A stretch of 52,290 nucleotides of DNA. Origin: Trebouxia sp. TZW2008 (Eukaryota > Chlorophyta > Trebouxiophyceae > Trebouxiales > Trebouxiaceae). The stretch lies in assembly GCA_002118135.1 (NCBI GenBank), contig BDIU01000236.1:1-52290 (forward strand), written 5' to 3'. Shown piece by piece: positions 12,301 through 22,801 of this stretch; the first letter of the stretch is position 1, and every line of letters begins with the position of its first letter. The position numbers were made by a program, and so were the translations under genes. The notes under the pieces were generated by a model. That model had not been told where the DNA came from. It did not search any database and saw nothing but the letters and a program-made list of their open reading frames with translations.

Positions 12301-12880
12301 AGAAGTGCTGTGTGCCCACAATGCAGACAGTCTTCAAAGAGATTGACTTCATGGGCTCCTTCCGATACACCAACACAGTAAGTTGCTTGTCAGATGTATC
12401 ATCACAGTAAACTGCTTGTCAGATACAGCAGCATAACCGACACTGTAGATTGCGCATTTTGCACCATCATCATCATTCATCTTTTGTGTGCTTGCTGATG
12501 GGGTTCCTGCTAGGTGCATTCAGATGCAGGTCAACATAAAGATGTCAATCAATGCATTTGTGCTTCTCACCTGCAGTCCAGCAGGTATTGTGACTCATGC
12601 CTGGCTGTTCTGAACTTGCATTGCAATATAATCATGGGTCTTATTTGCAGTTTGTACTTGCCGAGTGTGCAAAATCGCAGCTGCATGAAATCCTAACTGA
12701 AAGAAGCCATGCTGTATGCAGTACCCAACATGTCTAGATCTTCTGGAAGAAGGCAAGATTGACTGTGAGCCCCTTATCACACACCGTTTCGGCTTCTCAG
12801 AGAAGGACATTGTGACTGGGTTTGACACAGCTGCTGCTGCTGGCAAAACTGGGGCTATCAAGGTCATGTTCAATTGGTAA
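9309..12880 (+). CDS. Plant-type sorbitol (polyol) dehydrogenase, zinc-dependent MDR family
   Basis: NAD-dependent medium-chain dehydrogenase that oxidises sorbitol or related polyols to ketoses. Exons 9309-9557, 9850-9908, 10444-10542, 10661-10824, 11192-11260, 11687-11910, 12243-12377 and 12722-12880 join in phase to 385 residues. Catalytic zinc ligands are visible: Cys in [11 protein letters not shown], His-Glu in VLGHESAG, and Glu in MVEPLS. The nucleotide site is AILGAGPIG, with the helix end ITDI. In the lobe where plant enzymes carry four structural-zinc cysteines the sequence is [18 protein letters not shown]: same length, but only the first Cys remains. The first 24 residues are Arg/Ser/Ala-rich without acidic residues, so a mitochondrial-type presequence is likely. 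Intron 1 uses a GC donor (AAG|GCAAGT). Xylitol or L-idonate dehydrogenase activity is an alternative. Confidence 0.92.
10807..10972 (+). repeat. Duplicated exon 4/intron 4 border in sorbitol dehydrogenase
   Basis: The exon 4 end with its donor (about 10807-10848, AGCAATGCAG|GTATGCCTAG) recurs at about 10931-10972 as AGTAATGCAG|GTCTGCCTAG. The second copy is not needed for the reading frame. Confidence 0.7.
12129..12169. repeat. Perfect 16-bp inverted repeat (hairpin) in an intron
   Basis: The arms 12129-12144 (agggaaatgacaaccc) and 12154-12169 (gggttgtcatttccct) are exact reverse complements with a 9-base loop. The repeat sits in intron 6 of sorbitol dehydrogenase. Function unknown. Confidence 0.9.
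12369..12426 (+). repeat. Duplicated exon 7/intron 7 border in sorbitol dehydrogenase
   Basis: CAACACA|GTAAGTTGCTTGTCAGAT at the true donor is followed about 30 bases later by ATCACAGTAAACTGCTTGTCAGAT, a diverged copy of the same border. Confidence 0.75.
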
Positions 12881-13677
12881 CTGAACATGATCAAGCCACA
12901 AATGCAGAAAGTCTTTGTCTCTAGTCGAGCACCAAGATCAGCTGAACGCCTATGAGCCAAGCAGCAGCATTTCATATAGCAAAGGGGGGTTCATAGTGGC
13001 AGGTTGTTTGCGTGTTGGCATAAACTGCAGCATTTTGTATGCTAGCAGCTTTAGGCTTAAACTATGTGCACTGCAAAGCAGGGATGTCTAGTCTAATCAG
13101 CAGGACAAGGACCAGCAAGTCTTCCTTGATGTGCATTTGTGTGTTGAGCAGACAGTATGATAGACAGCGTTGAGAGGAACAAAATGTAATCTTGACGGCG
13201 TGCTTCAAAGCTGCGTGTACATAATTAGAAGCTTCTGTAATCGCACCCATTTGTAGTTTTCGAAACATTGAATGTCTAGTAGCATATGAGACCTCTCGTT
13301 CCTCCGTGCGTGCGGCTTGATGCAGAGCAGGGGTCAGTCACACTGAGCCAGTCAATGCAATGCTACCTTAGTCATGCGCACATGCCATGCATGACTAACA
13401 AGCCTAGTCAAGCGCGCTGTGCACAAGTGGCATCTTTGTCTGGGAAGTTTAGCGCTGACCAGGCTATATGTCCGAGCTAGCTCATGCTGTTTCTTGACAC
13501 AAAGTTCTGAGCCTGCACTGCTTGAGGGTTGCCGGCACTTTGACTGCTGCAACAGATACAGAGTGAGCACATGGAGAAGTGCTCAAGCTTACTGCAGCAA
13601 AGCACAATACCGTCCAAGGTAACACCCCTGGATCAAATACACCAGCAGAGTTCCCTGGTGTAGACTCTCGAGACTAG
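12881..13677. other. Intergenic region, probably with 5' exon of the next gene
   Basis: TGTAA motifs near 13185 and 13236 suit a 3' end for sorbitol dehydrogenase. A short frame beginning at 13286 (MRPLVPPCVRL) followed by a possible donor near 13333 could be a first exon of the downstream phosphatase, but its phase does not clearly match the acceptor at 13677. Nothing else is recognisable. Confidence 0.35.
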
Positions 13678-16222
13678 CCAACGCCGACGCTTGCTGTACA
13701 GCACTTCAAGCCTTTCACATCCGCTCCAAGTCGCAGCTTGAAACGCTTGCGCGTTAGGGCAGCTGCTGAAACCACACAGCAACAGCGGCTTGCCAAGCGG
13801 GAAGAGTTGACAAGGTCACAGGAGGTCCCTGCCCGTCCTGCGCCTCGCAGTCCCTTCAACACAGGCAGCACAGACATCACAACAGCAGGAGGGACAACAA
13901 GCTTGTGTGGGCATAACATACCACAAGAGAAAACCATCATTGTCATACGTCACGGCATCACAACCTGGAACGAACAGAGTCGTATACAGGCAAGGCAGTC
14001 TGGCACCAAATCTGCAAAAAAAAGTCTGTCAGAGTCTGCTGACACGTTGCATGGTCCAGGGCACTGCAGATGAATCTGACATAACACCATATGGTTGCAA
14101 ACAAGCTTTGCGAGCACGAGATGCCTTGTCAAGGATGCACATTGACAGGTGAGTCAAGCCTTGCCCCACCAAAAAGTCAATCTGCTCTGTCATGGTTATT
14201 GCCCATCTATTGTGTTTGCCAACATTGGGCTTGACGCTGCAATGATGTGCCCACACACTGTGTCTGCCATCACTGCAGTGCTTGTTGACAGTGCATCTGC
14301 GGAGTTCAGCTGTTTCTTATGTCGACAGCCTGCCAGCCAGTCATAATGTGCCGAGCATGCTTTGTCAAAGTGATTCTCACAGCAGTCAGCAAAGGAAGTC
14401 ACTGCTTATGACCCTATCAGCATGCCTGCTTTGAGAACCCCAGGACCTGCATTCAATCTCACTTGCTGCTGCAGCTTGTTCAGCAGCCCATTGAAAAGAG
14501 CTAAAACCACATCAGAGATCATATGGCAGGGCCGAGAGGGGGCTATCAATTACATTGAGCCCCTCAAGGAGGCTCCCCTTGGCTGGCTGGAGGGCATGAC
14601 AAATGGTACTGCTCCTCACCATGCTGCCATACCTGCCTGTCACTGATCATCCTGCAAACCTGGCACAACTCTGTAGCACTTGGCAGTGCCCAGCAGTTGC
14701 ACTCGGCAGCACTCAGTAGTAGCCTCTGGCAGTTCCCAGAGATAATGGTTGAACGGAGCATGTGCATGCTGCTGCATGTGTTATACCTGGTCAACTGACC
14801 TGTATGACTTGGGCTCCTACTGCCAGTACAAGCGTCATATGCACACAAGAGGTGTCATGCTAGCTGTTGCTGCAATGCTGCTTCATCGCTTTGAGTACAG
14901 TATAAATATGTTCACAAATATTGATACCTGATACACCAGCGCTTAGCAGAGCAGAGCAGAGTCTTGTTTGTGGCATCAGAGACTACCAGAGCCAGATATA
15001 GTAGAGGGGTTCAAATCACCCTTGCTGCTTGACATCAGTCTGTAAGCAGATGGTGTTGCCAAAAGTGCATGCAGAGGCCGCATCACAGAGGCATTTAGGC
15101 AAGTCCGGTAGCGGGGTGCATCCAAGTAGTCAAAAGTCAAGTTGCATGTACTTTGCTACTCAGCTTGCCTACTTGCCTTTGACCGTCAGCCTCCTCAAGC
15201 ACTTGGACATTGATCAGCTTATGCAGGCTCACATAGAGCAAAACAAGCGGCTTTGCCCCTTGCTAGCTAGCCAGGAAGCATACAGTGCTCTCCTGCCATT
15301 TCTCCTCACAGAAAGCAAGGGTCAGCAAGACAAGGGGAGCTGTGTTGCCCTCAACAGTTTGTTTCTACAGCAAGTTGTGTCATGTTGCAAGTCTTTTTGT
15401 TTCTTTGCATGTCTTGATGCTATTTCTGTTGTTGCAGCTGATGCTGCCAAGAAGGATCCTGAGCAATTCAAGATCTGGCGGGAGGACCCCGCTAATTTCA
15501 GCTTTGAAGGCCGCTTTCCCCTGCATGAGGTGTATGACAAAGCCAAAGAAGCGTGGAAAGGTCAGTTTTGGCATGCTGCTGCATCTTGAGCATGACCACA
15601 TTTGACTTCTGCACTAAAAGCAGGGATACATACTATCAAGGACTCTGGTCTGAGCTGCACCAGTGCCAAATTGTGTACAGTCTGATCATAACAGCTGCCT
15701 GCTGAGCGTAATCATGACTTGCTGAGAACTGCCTCACCCTCAGTCCGCCATATAGCACTGATTTGCCTCAGCCCTGTGCAAATCTGGTGAGCTGTGGATT
15801 GCAGAGATTTTGGAAGCTCCTGGGACCAGTCATGTTGTGGTCACGCACAAGTCAATGGCGAGGGCATTTCTGTGTACAGCCCTGGCTTTGCCGCCTACAT
15901 CATTCAGATCGCTTGATATGAACAATGGAGGTGTATCCATCTTCAGGTGTGCTCCCAAGTCTTCTTGCCATTTGTCATGCCTGCACGCTTCAGTGGAACT
16001 CCAGAGGTTTGCCTTGCATTCTATGTGCCCCATTTGAAGTTGCAAGACGAGACACTTGTGATGTTTCAGTCCGCCAACAATGTGTCCCATGATGCCAGTG
16101 AGTGTATGTTTGTCAGAGTCAGGCAATGGCAGTTGTTGTGCAGGGTGAACAAGCGAGGAGAACCCATGTTGGTAAACATGAACATGACAGCACATGAACA
16201 CTATGATGGCGTGCATTACTGA
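13678..16222 (+). CDS. Plastid phosphoglycerate mutase-family (histidine) phosphatase
   Basis: Histidine phosphatase superfamily enzyme, closest in pattern to plant chloroplast proteins annotated as phosphoglycerate mutase-like. Exons 13678-13989, 14060-14148, 14475-14605, 15438-15560, 15805-15946 and 16144-16222 join in phase. The catalytic first His is in VIRHGITTWNEQS. Others: TPYGCKQA, the substrate-arm SSPLKRAKTT, and the second His in VVVTHKSMARAFL. The ending EPMLVNMNMTAHEHYDGVHY is also characteristic. The N-terminus (LAVQHFKPFTSAPSRSLKRLRVRAA) has the Ser/Arg-rich composition and VRAA cleavage context of a plastid transit peptide. The initiator ATG is not in this exon and lies further upstream, so the 5' end is incomplete. 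The first resolved intron starts with GCAAGG (GC-AG), demanded by phase. The actual phosphate substrate cannot be told from sequence. Confidence 0.85.
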
Positions 16223-16896
16223 GGGTCAGCTTGAGCACAGAACAATTGCATTGTTGTGGTGAAGATGCAGACACATGCAATGAAAGGTAGCTTGTACAGC
16301 TTTATTATCTTGTAGTGTTAACGTTATTTGCTAGGATGACCTTTACGCGATTGTGCACACGATCTGTAACGGAATTTTGGTACTGGGTAATGCAAAGTAT
16401 AGCTGAAACTGCGCAAAGTGCTCGGGTGTGCATGTGATTTGCGTCATTGTGCACAATGAGCAGACCACTTGCAATAATTGTTGCACGACCTGTCCATCTT
16501 GGCCGATATGGACGATCCAGCTTCACTCAGAAAGGCTCAAGTCAATGATGATGCCCTAAACAATTGCAAGGTGTGCAGTGCTTGCTGTGACCCATGGCCA
16601 GTGGCAACAACCATACACTTGCTGTGTATGTGCTGGCTGGCACGCTATTTGCAGCAATAAAAAATTCGGACACTAAACACTCCCAGTAGACGACACGGTC
16701 AGAACCAAGTTGTGGAGAACTGTCGAGATGCTGCCGCACGCTTGTGCTGGCATGTGAGCTGTGCAGCCAGCACTTACAAGACCTTGTAGTAGATCAGGAT
16801 GTCATGATCTGGCTTCAAAATTAAAGACAATTCTAGAGCTGATAATACTCCTGCTTGCAAAAGCAGCCTCATTTGTAGCAGATGGTAATTTGCAGG
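16223..16896. other. Convergent intergenic region
   Basis: Region between two genes that end towards each other. A TGTAA motif near 16365 suits the plus-strand 3' end. No conserved coding signal is seen. Confidence 0.45.
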
Positions 16897-19800
16897 TCAT
16901 CGGTCTTCTGGCCCCTCTTCAATTTCCTCAGCATCAAACTGTCCTTCGAGCTTGTCAAGGTCAATCTGCAGTATCACAAAAACGTGTTGTGCAACACAGA
17001 CTGCTATGCTATACACAGCGGCATGCAGTGTGTTGAGTGGCTGAAGCATGTGTCTTAAGGTCTAGGCACTGCCAATCATAAGCTCTATGCAAAGTGTTGC
17101 ATGCTGTGCAAGCGCTGTATATCAAATAGGGCTGCTAACAGGCAGCACTTCAACAGTTGCGCCAGGCCAGGGGGAGAATATGCGTGCTTGCCTCGTGTAG
17201 ACTGACAATTCTGAGGCCATTTGTGTCGTCTGTGGTAGCCCCAAAGATGTCAGGCACGATGGTCTTTTGCGCTAGTTCAGTATCCTGCGGGAGTAGCCCA
17301 TCATACTCTGCAATACAAACTCTGGTTTGAAAATTGAGCCCTAGCTGCATCACAAAATTTTCTGCTGCCTTACGGCCTGCTTTGAGCATACAGCATCGAC
17401 AACATTCAACACTGACATTCAGCGCTCACACCTTCATTAGAGTCGCCAGCAACTGCAAACAGCTGTAAACGCGGCTGCACTGGCATGATAGCAACAATCC
17501 CTGTTGATCCACTGGTGATACTGACAACCAGCTGCATTGTTCAACGTCTGTCCAATGATTTGTTTTGTAAGCTTGTGAAACAGCATAAGAAAGTTATGCA
17601 GCCGAGGTGAAGCAACAGGATCACAAGTTCAGCGCACTACCTGCCAAGTAAAGTAGTTTTGAGAACAGGGCTCTGCAGGTGGCTTTGCGCTCCACTCCAG
17701 CTTTGGTCATGCCCTTGACATCAAGCATGACATTGCCATACTTGTCATAGATGCGTTTTGCTCGTTCCCTGATGGCCTCAGACACCTGTTGCAGCACGTG
17801 CGAGCTATCAGTGAAAGTGCATTTTGCGCAGATACTGCTGTACGTCTCAAGCATGAGGTTGACAATGCATGATCCGCCAATGGGGCATGGTATCTACGTG
17901 CCGCACATAACAAGAATCTTCGTCAGTAAAAAATGCGTACATCCAGCCAAAGAGTGCAAGACATGAATGCTTGCGGGCAACAGGACAATGACAGAACAAT
18001 GACAAGCTCCTTGTAGATCTGTGTTGTGAACAGGCTTTAGAGCTCATTGTGCTGCTGCAACCTTGTGATCAGGCGCTGGTGCTTTGACTGTGTATATCAA
18101 CGGAGTACTTGCATCACACAGTGAGCAATTCCCGTCCAGAGTATAGGTGATGGTGGCGTGTGCCTGCATGAGCTCTGCTACAGAACTGCGCTGAGTCATA
18201 GTGGTACAACAGTAAGAAGGACAAGACACAAAGAACTTTAGGTGGCTGATTTATGGCCAACAGGTGGGTCTGAGACTCAATTGCCACTTGAGCATGCGAG
18301 GATCTGTGACACAACCCAGCTGATGCAAGTACCCTACACATTTGCACCCCAAAAGTGACAGTTGGGCTCTGAACAAGCTGAAAATAAGTAGTCTGTTTGC
18401 CACACCTCTCCATCTGAGAGCTGCAAGCTGTTCTTCAGCTGCACCACATCACTCACGGCCTCTGTATCGAATTTGCGCTCCCGCAACAAGTACCACAGGT
18501 ATTTGCGGAAGATCTCAGCTGCATTGAAACCTGTCTTCATCTTCAAATTTCTTGTGACACCTGAGCATCATCAAAATTGGATCTGAGCTCCCTGCCCTCA
18601 GCTTGGAGCTTGCATGTGATTCAGTGAACGGCATTGGGTCAACTGGCAAACAGATACGTGAGACACACATGCATCTGAGCGTGACAGCATGTAGATGCAG
18701 CCCACCATCAGCTTGGAACTCGCATGTGCAGAAGTGCACAGCACATGCAACCGTCAATTGGCCATCAACCAGGTAAGACACACTACCCTTGACAGCATTG
18801 CATTTAGAAGCACATGTATCGTGTGCATCTGCCCATATGCTCTGTTTTGGCATCAAACAGTGATGCGCTTCCCAGGACAGTTTGGGGCAGTCAAAGCAGC
18901 CAGGTTGCCTGATGAGTCATGCACATGCCAGGCTCAAAACAGTTCAATCTTAACGCATGAGGTTCAAATCTGTGATTTCTTGATGAGCATGCCTTACTTG
19001 GGGTGAGGGCTGCCCGATTGTTTGGCAAGTAATCTTGAAGGGACTCTACAACCAGCTGCAGCAACACAGGCTTGCGGTCAGTCAACAACATCAATCACGA
19101 TGTCACCAGATATACCATAATCTTTGTCATAATATCAGCATGGCACAGGACAAGGCTTGTTTTGTACTTTTCAACGCCACTCAGCTTACACCCATGACAT
19201 GCTTTCAAGTGAGTATCAATGCGGCAATAGCTGCTGTTCAAAAGCTTGTGCACAACGCATAGTGACTGCTGCAAGATGCAGCTGTCACAAAAGCATGCAT
19301 TCACTTTGGCAGGCATGACAATCTGATGCGTGTCACATGCCGCAAATGCCAATGGCAAAGGTGACACACCTTGTTTTTGCTAACATTGCGCTTACGCTTA
19401 TTCTGCGGCGTGTTGTACTTGCGCACAATCCGGACAGCTGTGAGAATCAGAGAGCCAGCGAGCACTATGGCCGCTGCATACACTCCAGCCCTGGCAAGCT
19501 TGTGCTGCCTAAGATACTGAACGGCAGGGTTGTTGCTTGTGGCAATCCCCTGTGACACCACGCACAAGCAATCAGGTCTGATCTCATCGCTTGAGAACTT
19601 GGAGTATGTTGATGACATTGACTTGACAGCCTGCAGCCCACCCCAGTAGCTCTGGCAAGCTTGGGCTGCCTCAGATACTAGACGGACGGGTTGTTGGTTG
19701 TGGCAATACCCTGCATGTGACACTCATGTCATACATGGAGCTGCGTACAGTCCAGCTCTGGCAAGCTTGTGCTGCTTCAGATTCTGCACGGCAAAGGTTG

Positions 19801-20963
19801 CTGCTTGTGGCCACACTCTACATATAAAACTCGTGTCATGAACAGAGGTATCATTCAAGACGATCATCCTTCTCATTATGAGTTTGCAATCAAAGGAGAA
19901 TGAGGATGAGGGAGTTGGGCTCATCACAGCCGCAGGTCCCGCTTGATATTAAGATTCACAGCCTTGAATTGCAAGCGAGCAGTGGCTAGTGCATGCATGA
20001 GGAAGCTTGCTGCAACTGACGCAGCATAAGGCGACGCTAAGGCAGGGATGGCCAGACACAGGGGAGGATAAATTCCTGCTGGCTACCAGGCATGGTATGG
20101 TTCAATGTTATCCTTTCATGAAGCCTGCTAGACAGGCTCAGCAGGCCCAGCTAGGTACGTAGTGAAGCAATCAAGTGTCTCCAACCATTTCGGTCAGGCG
20201 TGGCATGGTGCATGATAGGGTCCAGCTGTCACATAGGGCGTATATGCTCAGTCTAGCAATGCTAGCCTCTGCGAGCATGCACAGCTTTGTGCAGCCTTTC
20301 CAGAGCGTTGGTGGCTGCTCGAGGAGCATCCATGCAAAGTCCCAGTGCAGAAGGCAGCATTGTTGTGATACCAAAAAAACGGAATGTGTAGTAGCTTGCC
20401 TGATGTAGGGCGTGTGACCCTCCTTCAACAGCATCTTCTGTTTTGTCCTTGGCATCTTTCAGTGCTGCAGCACAGCAAGCAAAGCTTCAGTGCTACAAAG
20501 GATTGGGAAGCAGGTTTGAGCAACTGTTGCAGGTGTCAGAGTACACGCCTTCCTCAGCTTGGTTTGCATGGTCCTTGTGGCTGGCTGCTGCAATAGCTGG
20601 GGCTGAAGCATTCTGACTGCGAGTGTTCGTTGAGTTGACTGAGCTGGAAGTGTTGCTGGCTGCGCATCTAACCGAAGGCGTTCTGGTCTTGCATTGTGAC
20701 TGCTGCACAGAGCCGTGCTTTGCACCGTACAGGTGCCTGCAAGAAAGTTTGCGCCGGAGACTCAAGCCTGCGCACAGCACTGGATTAAAAGTCTGCTGAC
20801 ATACCGAAATGTGCGTCAGATTCTGCAGGGGCCGGCTGTTTACCTGAAGACACCCTCGCACAGGGCAAGTGCTGATGGGATCCGGCATGCAGATTTGATG
20901 TGCACATTGCGGAATGCATGTCTGGTCTTGCGCTACTGCAGCGTATATTAGAGCCAAGCGCAT
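16897..20963 (-). CDS. Plastid-targeted membrane protein of unknown function
   Basis: Multi-exon gene, not identified. The 5' frame opens with ATG at 20963 and is rich in Ser, Arg and Cys up to CKTRTPSVRCAAS, a plastid transit-peptide-like context. Following exons read LKDAKDKTEDAVEGG and PRAATNALERLHKAVHAR (about 20455-20255). Next is a hydrophobic helix, AGVYAAAIVLAGSLILTAV, followed by a Lys/Arg-rich stretch (about 19551-19380). The C-terminal part is better resolved: an exon ending 18406 (EIFRKYLWYLLRERKFDTE), then 17785-17641 (RAKRIYDKYGNVMLDVKG), 17307-17192 (YDGLLPQDTELAQKTI) and 16965-16897 (LDKLEGQFDAEEIEEG, stop). These four join in phase; the last intron has a GC donor. Exons between 19380 and 18550 are not resolved. 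Some stretches recall envelope translocon Tic110, but the C-terminus does not match, so no name is given. Confidence 0.55.
19460..19825 (-). repeat. Membrane-helix exon border in three tandem copies
   Basis: The 5' border of the exon encoding NNPAVQYLRQHKLARAGVYA (about 19460-19551) is repeated at 19622-19712 and 19733-19825, about 125-145 bases apart. The distal copy still reads VQNLKQHKLARAGLYAAP; the middle one is frameshifted. Confidence 0.8.
20127..20195. repeat. Dispersed 69-bp repeat, copy 1
   Basis: Gapless match to 30786-30854 with 12 mismatches by eye in 69 bases (about 83% identity). It starts gctagacaggctcagcaggc. Both copies are intronic. Confidence 0.8.
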
Positions 20964-21408
20964 GCATCATTTGTCGCATGCTGAGCCAGCGCCTTCACGC
21001 TCCTCTGCAAAGCGCTCATGTTGCTGCTCCGGAACCACTGCATTATGCCCAACGCTGTCCAAAACACCACCATGGCGCTTCATGACTACTTTGGCTCTTT
21101 GCTGTGATGCGAAATGACTTCGACTGTTGCTACAGGACTGAACACACAGTGTGCACCAGCCATAGACCAGGAAAAGTGCATGTGTAAAGCGTGAGATTGT
21201 GATGGGCATCTTTCAGTTGGTAACAGGTTCAAGCGTCACGAGGTTGAAAGTCGAGCCCTACATATACACTCCTGAAATACAGCTGGTCACAATTCCTCAA
21301 TGTCAAGGAACATGACTGACATTGTTGCGCTAGGTCTTTCACGAAATTAGCATTTTGTCAATTGTGCTTCAAACTAGTCAACAGCAACCAACATCAGTAC
21401 CACCAGAT
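20964..21408. other. Gap between rhomboid 3' end and plastid-protein 5' end
   Basis: Both flanking genes are on the minus strand, so this should contain the rhomboid 3' UTR and the promoter of the downstream gene. CG dinucleotides are more frequent between 20960 and 21110. No coding signal is recognised. Confidence 0.45.
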
Positions 21409-22434
21409 TCATCTACTTTCATCTTGCAACAGCAACTTGTCCCTGTTTCCCCAAATGTACCTTTGACCGTACCTGGCATACCAATAGCCAAACATTGCAC
21501 CGCCTAGATGACCCCAGTGGTCAAACACCCTCCATTTGCTGAGAGCCCCAACTACGTCTAACAGTACAAGCCCAGGGAAGAGGTTTTCCAAAGCAATGGG
21601 CACGCCTGGCAGAAAGATCAACATGGCTTTTGCTTGCGGCTCAAAATGGGCCATCATGGCAAAGATGGCATAAACAGCCCCTGAAGAGCCTAAACTAGCG
21701 CCCCCAGGCCTACGCCGCACCCTAGCTAAGTGACTGACAACACTTGAGGCCAGTCCGCCTGAAACAAACACTGCAAGGAACTGTTCACTACCAAGCCTGT
21801 CATGCACTGCGCCACCAAAGGATATCAATGCCACTGAATTGAAAATGAAGTGTATGAGCGTCTGGTGACTGAATGTGGAGGTCAGTAAAGTGTACGATCT
21901 TGTTGGAAGTGGTGGAAAGTGATGCAGAAAATTCCTCTGCATGAAGCCCTGCATCAGCCTTGGCCGCCATGCCGCAAGAACAAGCAGATTGATTCCGGTA
22001 ATGCCATACAGAGTCTGCTGATGCGGCCGCAAATTGCGCCAGCGCACAAGCAGTGGCACAGCTGTATCTCTTATAGCACCAGAAGGGAGCTTTGCTAAAA
22101 GCTGCAAGTCTGATTCGCTTAGGCTGGCCCCCTTGCGACCCAAACCAAAAGGCACCCCCCTATTCCAAGCAGTCAGCGTGTCTTCTGTTAGCTGGCTCTG
22201 TTTTTGGCGTGACACGTGAGCTGCTGCTGAAAATGCTGCTGCCGATGTGCCGATGCCGAAAGTTAAGGGTCTGACCACGTCAGCCGTAAAGCTATAAGGT
22301 GGAGGACCCGGCAAGACAGGCGCGGTGCCAGGTGCAGAGGAGTTCGAAAATCCTTTAGACCGTGCCGCTTGCCTCCAGCCGGTCTGCCTGATCACATGTC
22401 TGAAGCGGCCAAAGTTCGACATCCAACTCCTCAT
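21409..22434 (-). CDS. PARL-type mitochondrial rhomboid serine protease, intronless
   Basis: Intramembrane protease of the rhomboid family, 341 residues in one uninterrupted frame. The core starts near residue 180 with LTSTFSHQTLIHFIFNSVAL. The catalytic serine is in GSSGAVYAIF (S251) and the catalytic histidine in DHWGHLGGAMFG (H309). Hydrophobic helices surround these motifs. The first 40 residues are rich in Arg, Ser and Ala with no acidic residue, typical of a mitochondrial presequence, and the His-site sequence resembles PARL/Rbd1 proteins that process inner-membrane substrates. All other complete genes in the window have introns; this one has none, which suggests a retroposed copy or intron loss. 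It is head-to-head with the PP2A subunit, 367 bases apart. The family call is firm; organelle placement is inferred. Confidence 0.92.
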   Translation of the reverse strand: MRSWMSNFGRFRHVIRQTGWRQAARSKGFSNSSAPGTAPVLPGPPPYSFTADVVRPLTFGIGTSAAAFSAAAHVSRQKQSQLTEDTLTAWNRGVPFGLGRKGASLSESDLQLLAKLPSGAIRDTAVPLLVRWRNLRPHQQTLYGITGINLLVLAAWRPRLMQGFMQRNFLHHFPPLPTRSYTLLTSTFSHQTLIHFIFNSVALISFGGAVHDRLGSEQFLAVFVSGGLASSVVSHLARVRRRPGGASLGSSGAVYAIFAMMAHFEPQAKAMLIFLPGVPIALENLFPGLVLLDVVGALSKWRVFDHWGHLGGAMFGYWYARYGQRYIWGNRDKLLLQDESR

Positions 22435-22801
22435 ATAAGAGCAGACTCCATGCGTTGGTCGTCTTCTTCACAGCGACATGTTTTCGCAATGTGCTTGGAA
22501 CAGCTGCTTGAAATCTCGAAGCGCCCAGTTCGAAGAAGAGGAACTTTTCGGGCTTGTTTGGGGAGTGGAGCGGAGCACGTCATCAAGCGCGCCGCGAAAC
22601 ACGAAGCAGCTACAACCACCTGTGAATGCACTGCAGCTGCAACCGGGTTCAATTCGCTTCCTGTGCCGTTCAATCTGTGTCAAAAGGCTCGAGATCTGCG
22701 CTGTTTCCACTTGCAGACTGCTTTCCGTGCCCTGCGCGCCTAAACGGGGTTGAGTGTTGGTTCGCGCCAAGTTAGCGGTCTTAGGTGCTTGAGAAGTACA
22801 T
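22435..22801. promoter_or_regulatory. Bidirectional promoter region, rhomboid / PP2A B''
   Basis: This 367-base gap lies between two start codons pointing away from each other. It is strikingly CG-rich for this window (for example 22560-22610, with several GCGC and CGCG steps). The plus-strand open frame across it is probably a by-product of base composition. Confidence 0.5.

Noticed and set aside
14941..15025. Possible tRNA T-arm (ggggttcaaatcaccc)
   Set aside because: Upstream sequence does not form acceptor, D or anticodon stems and the position is within a spliced gene's intron.
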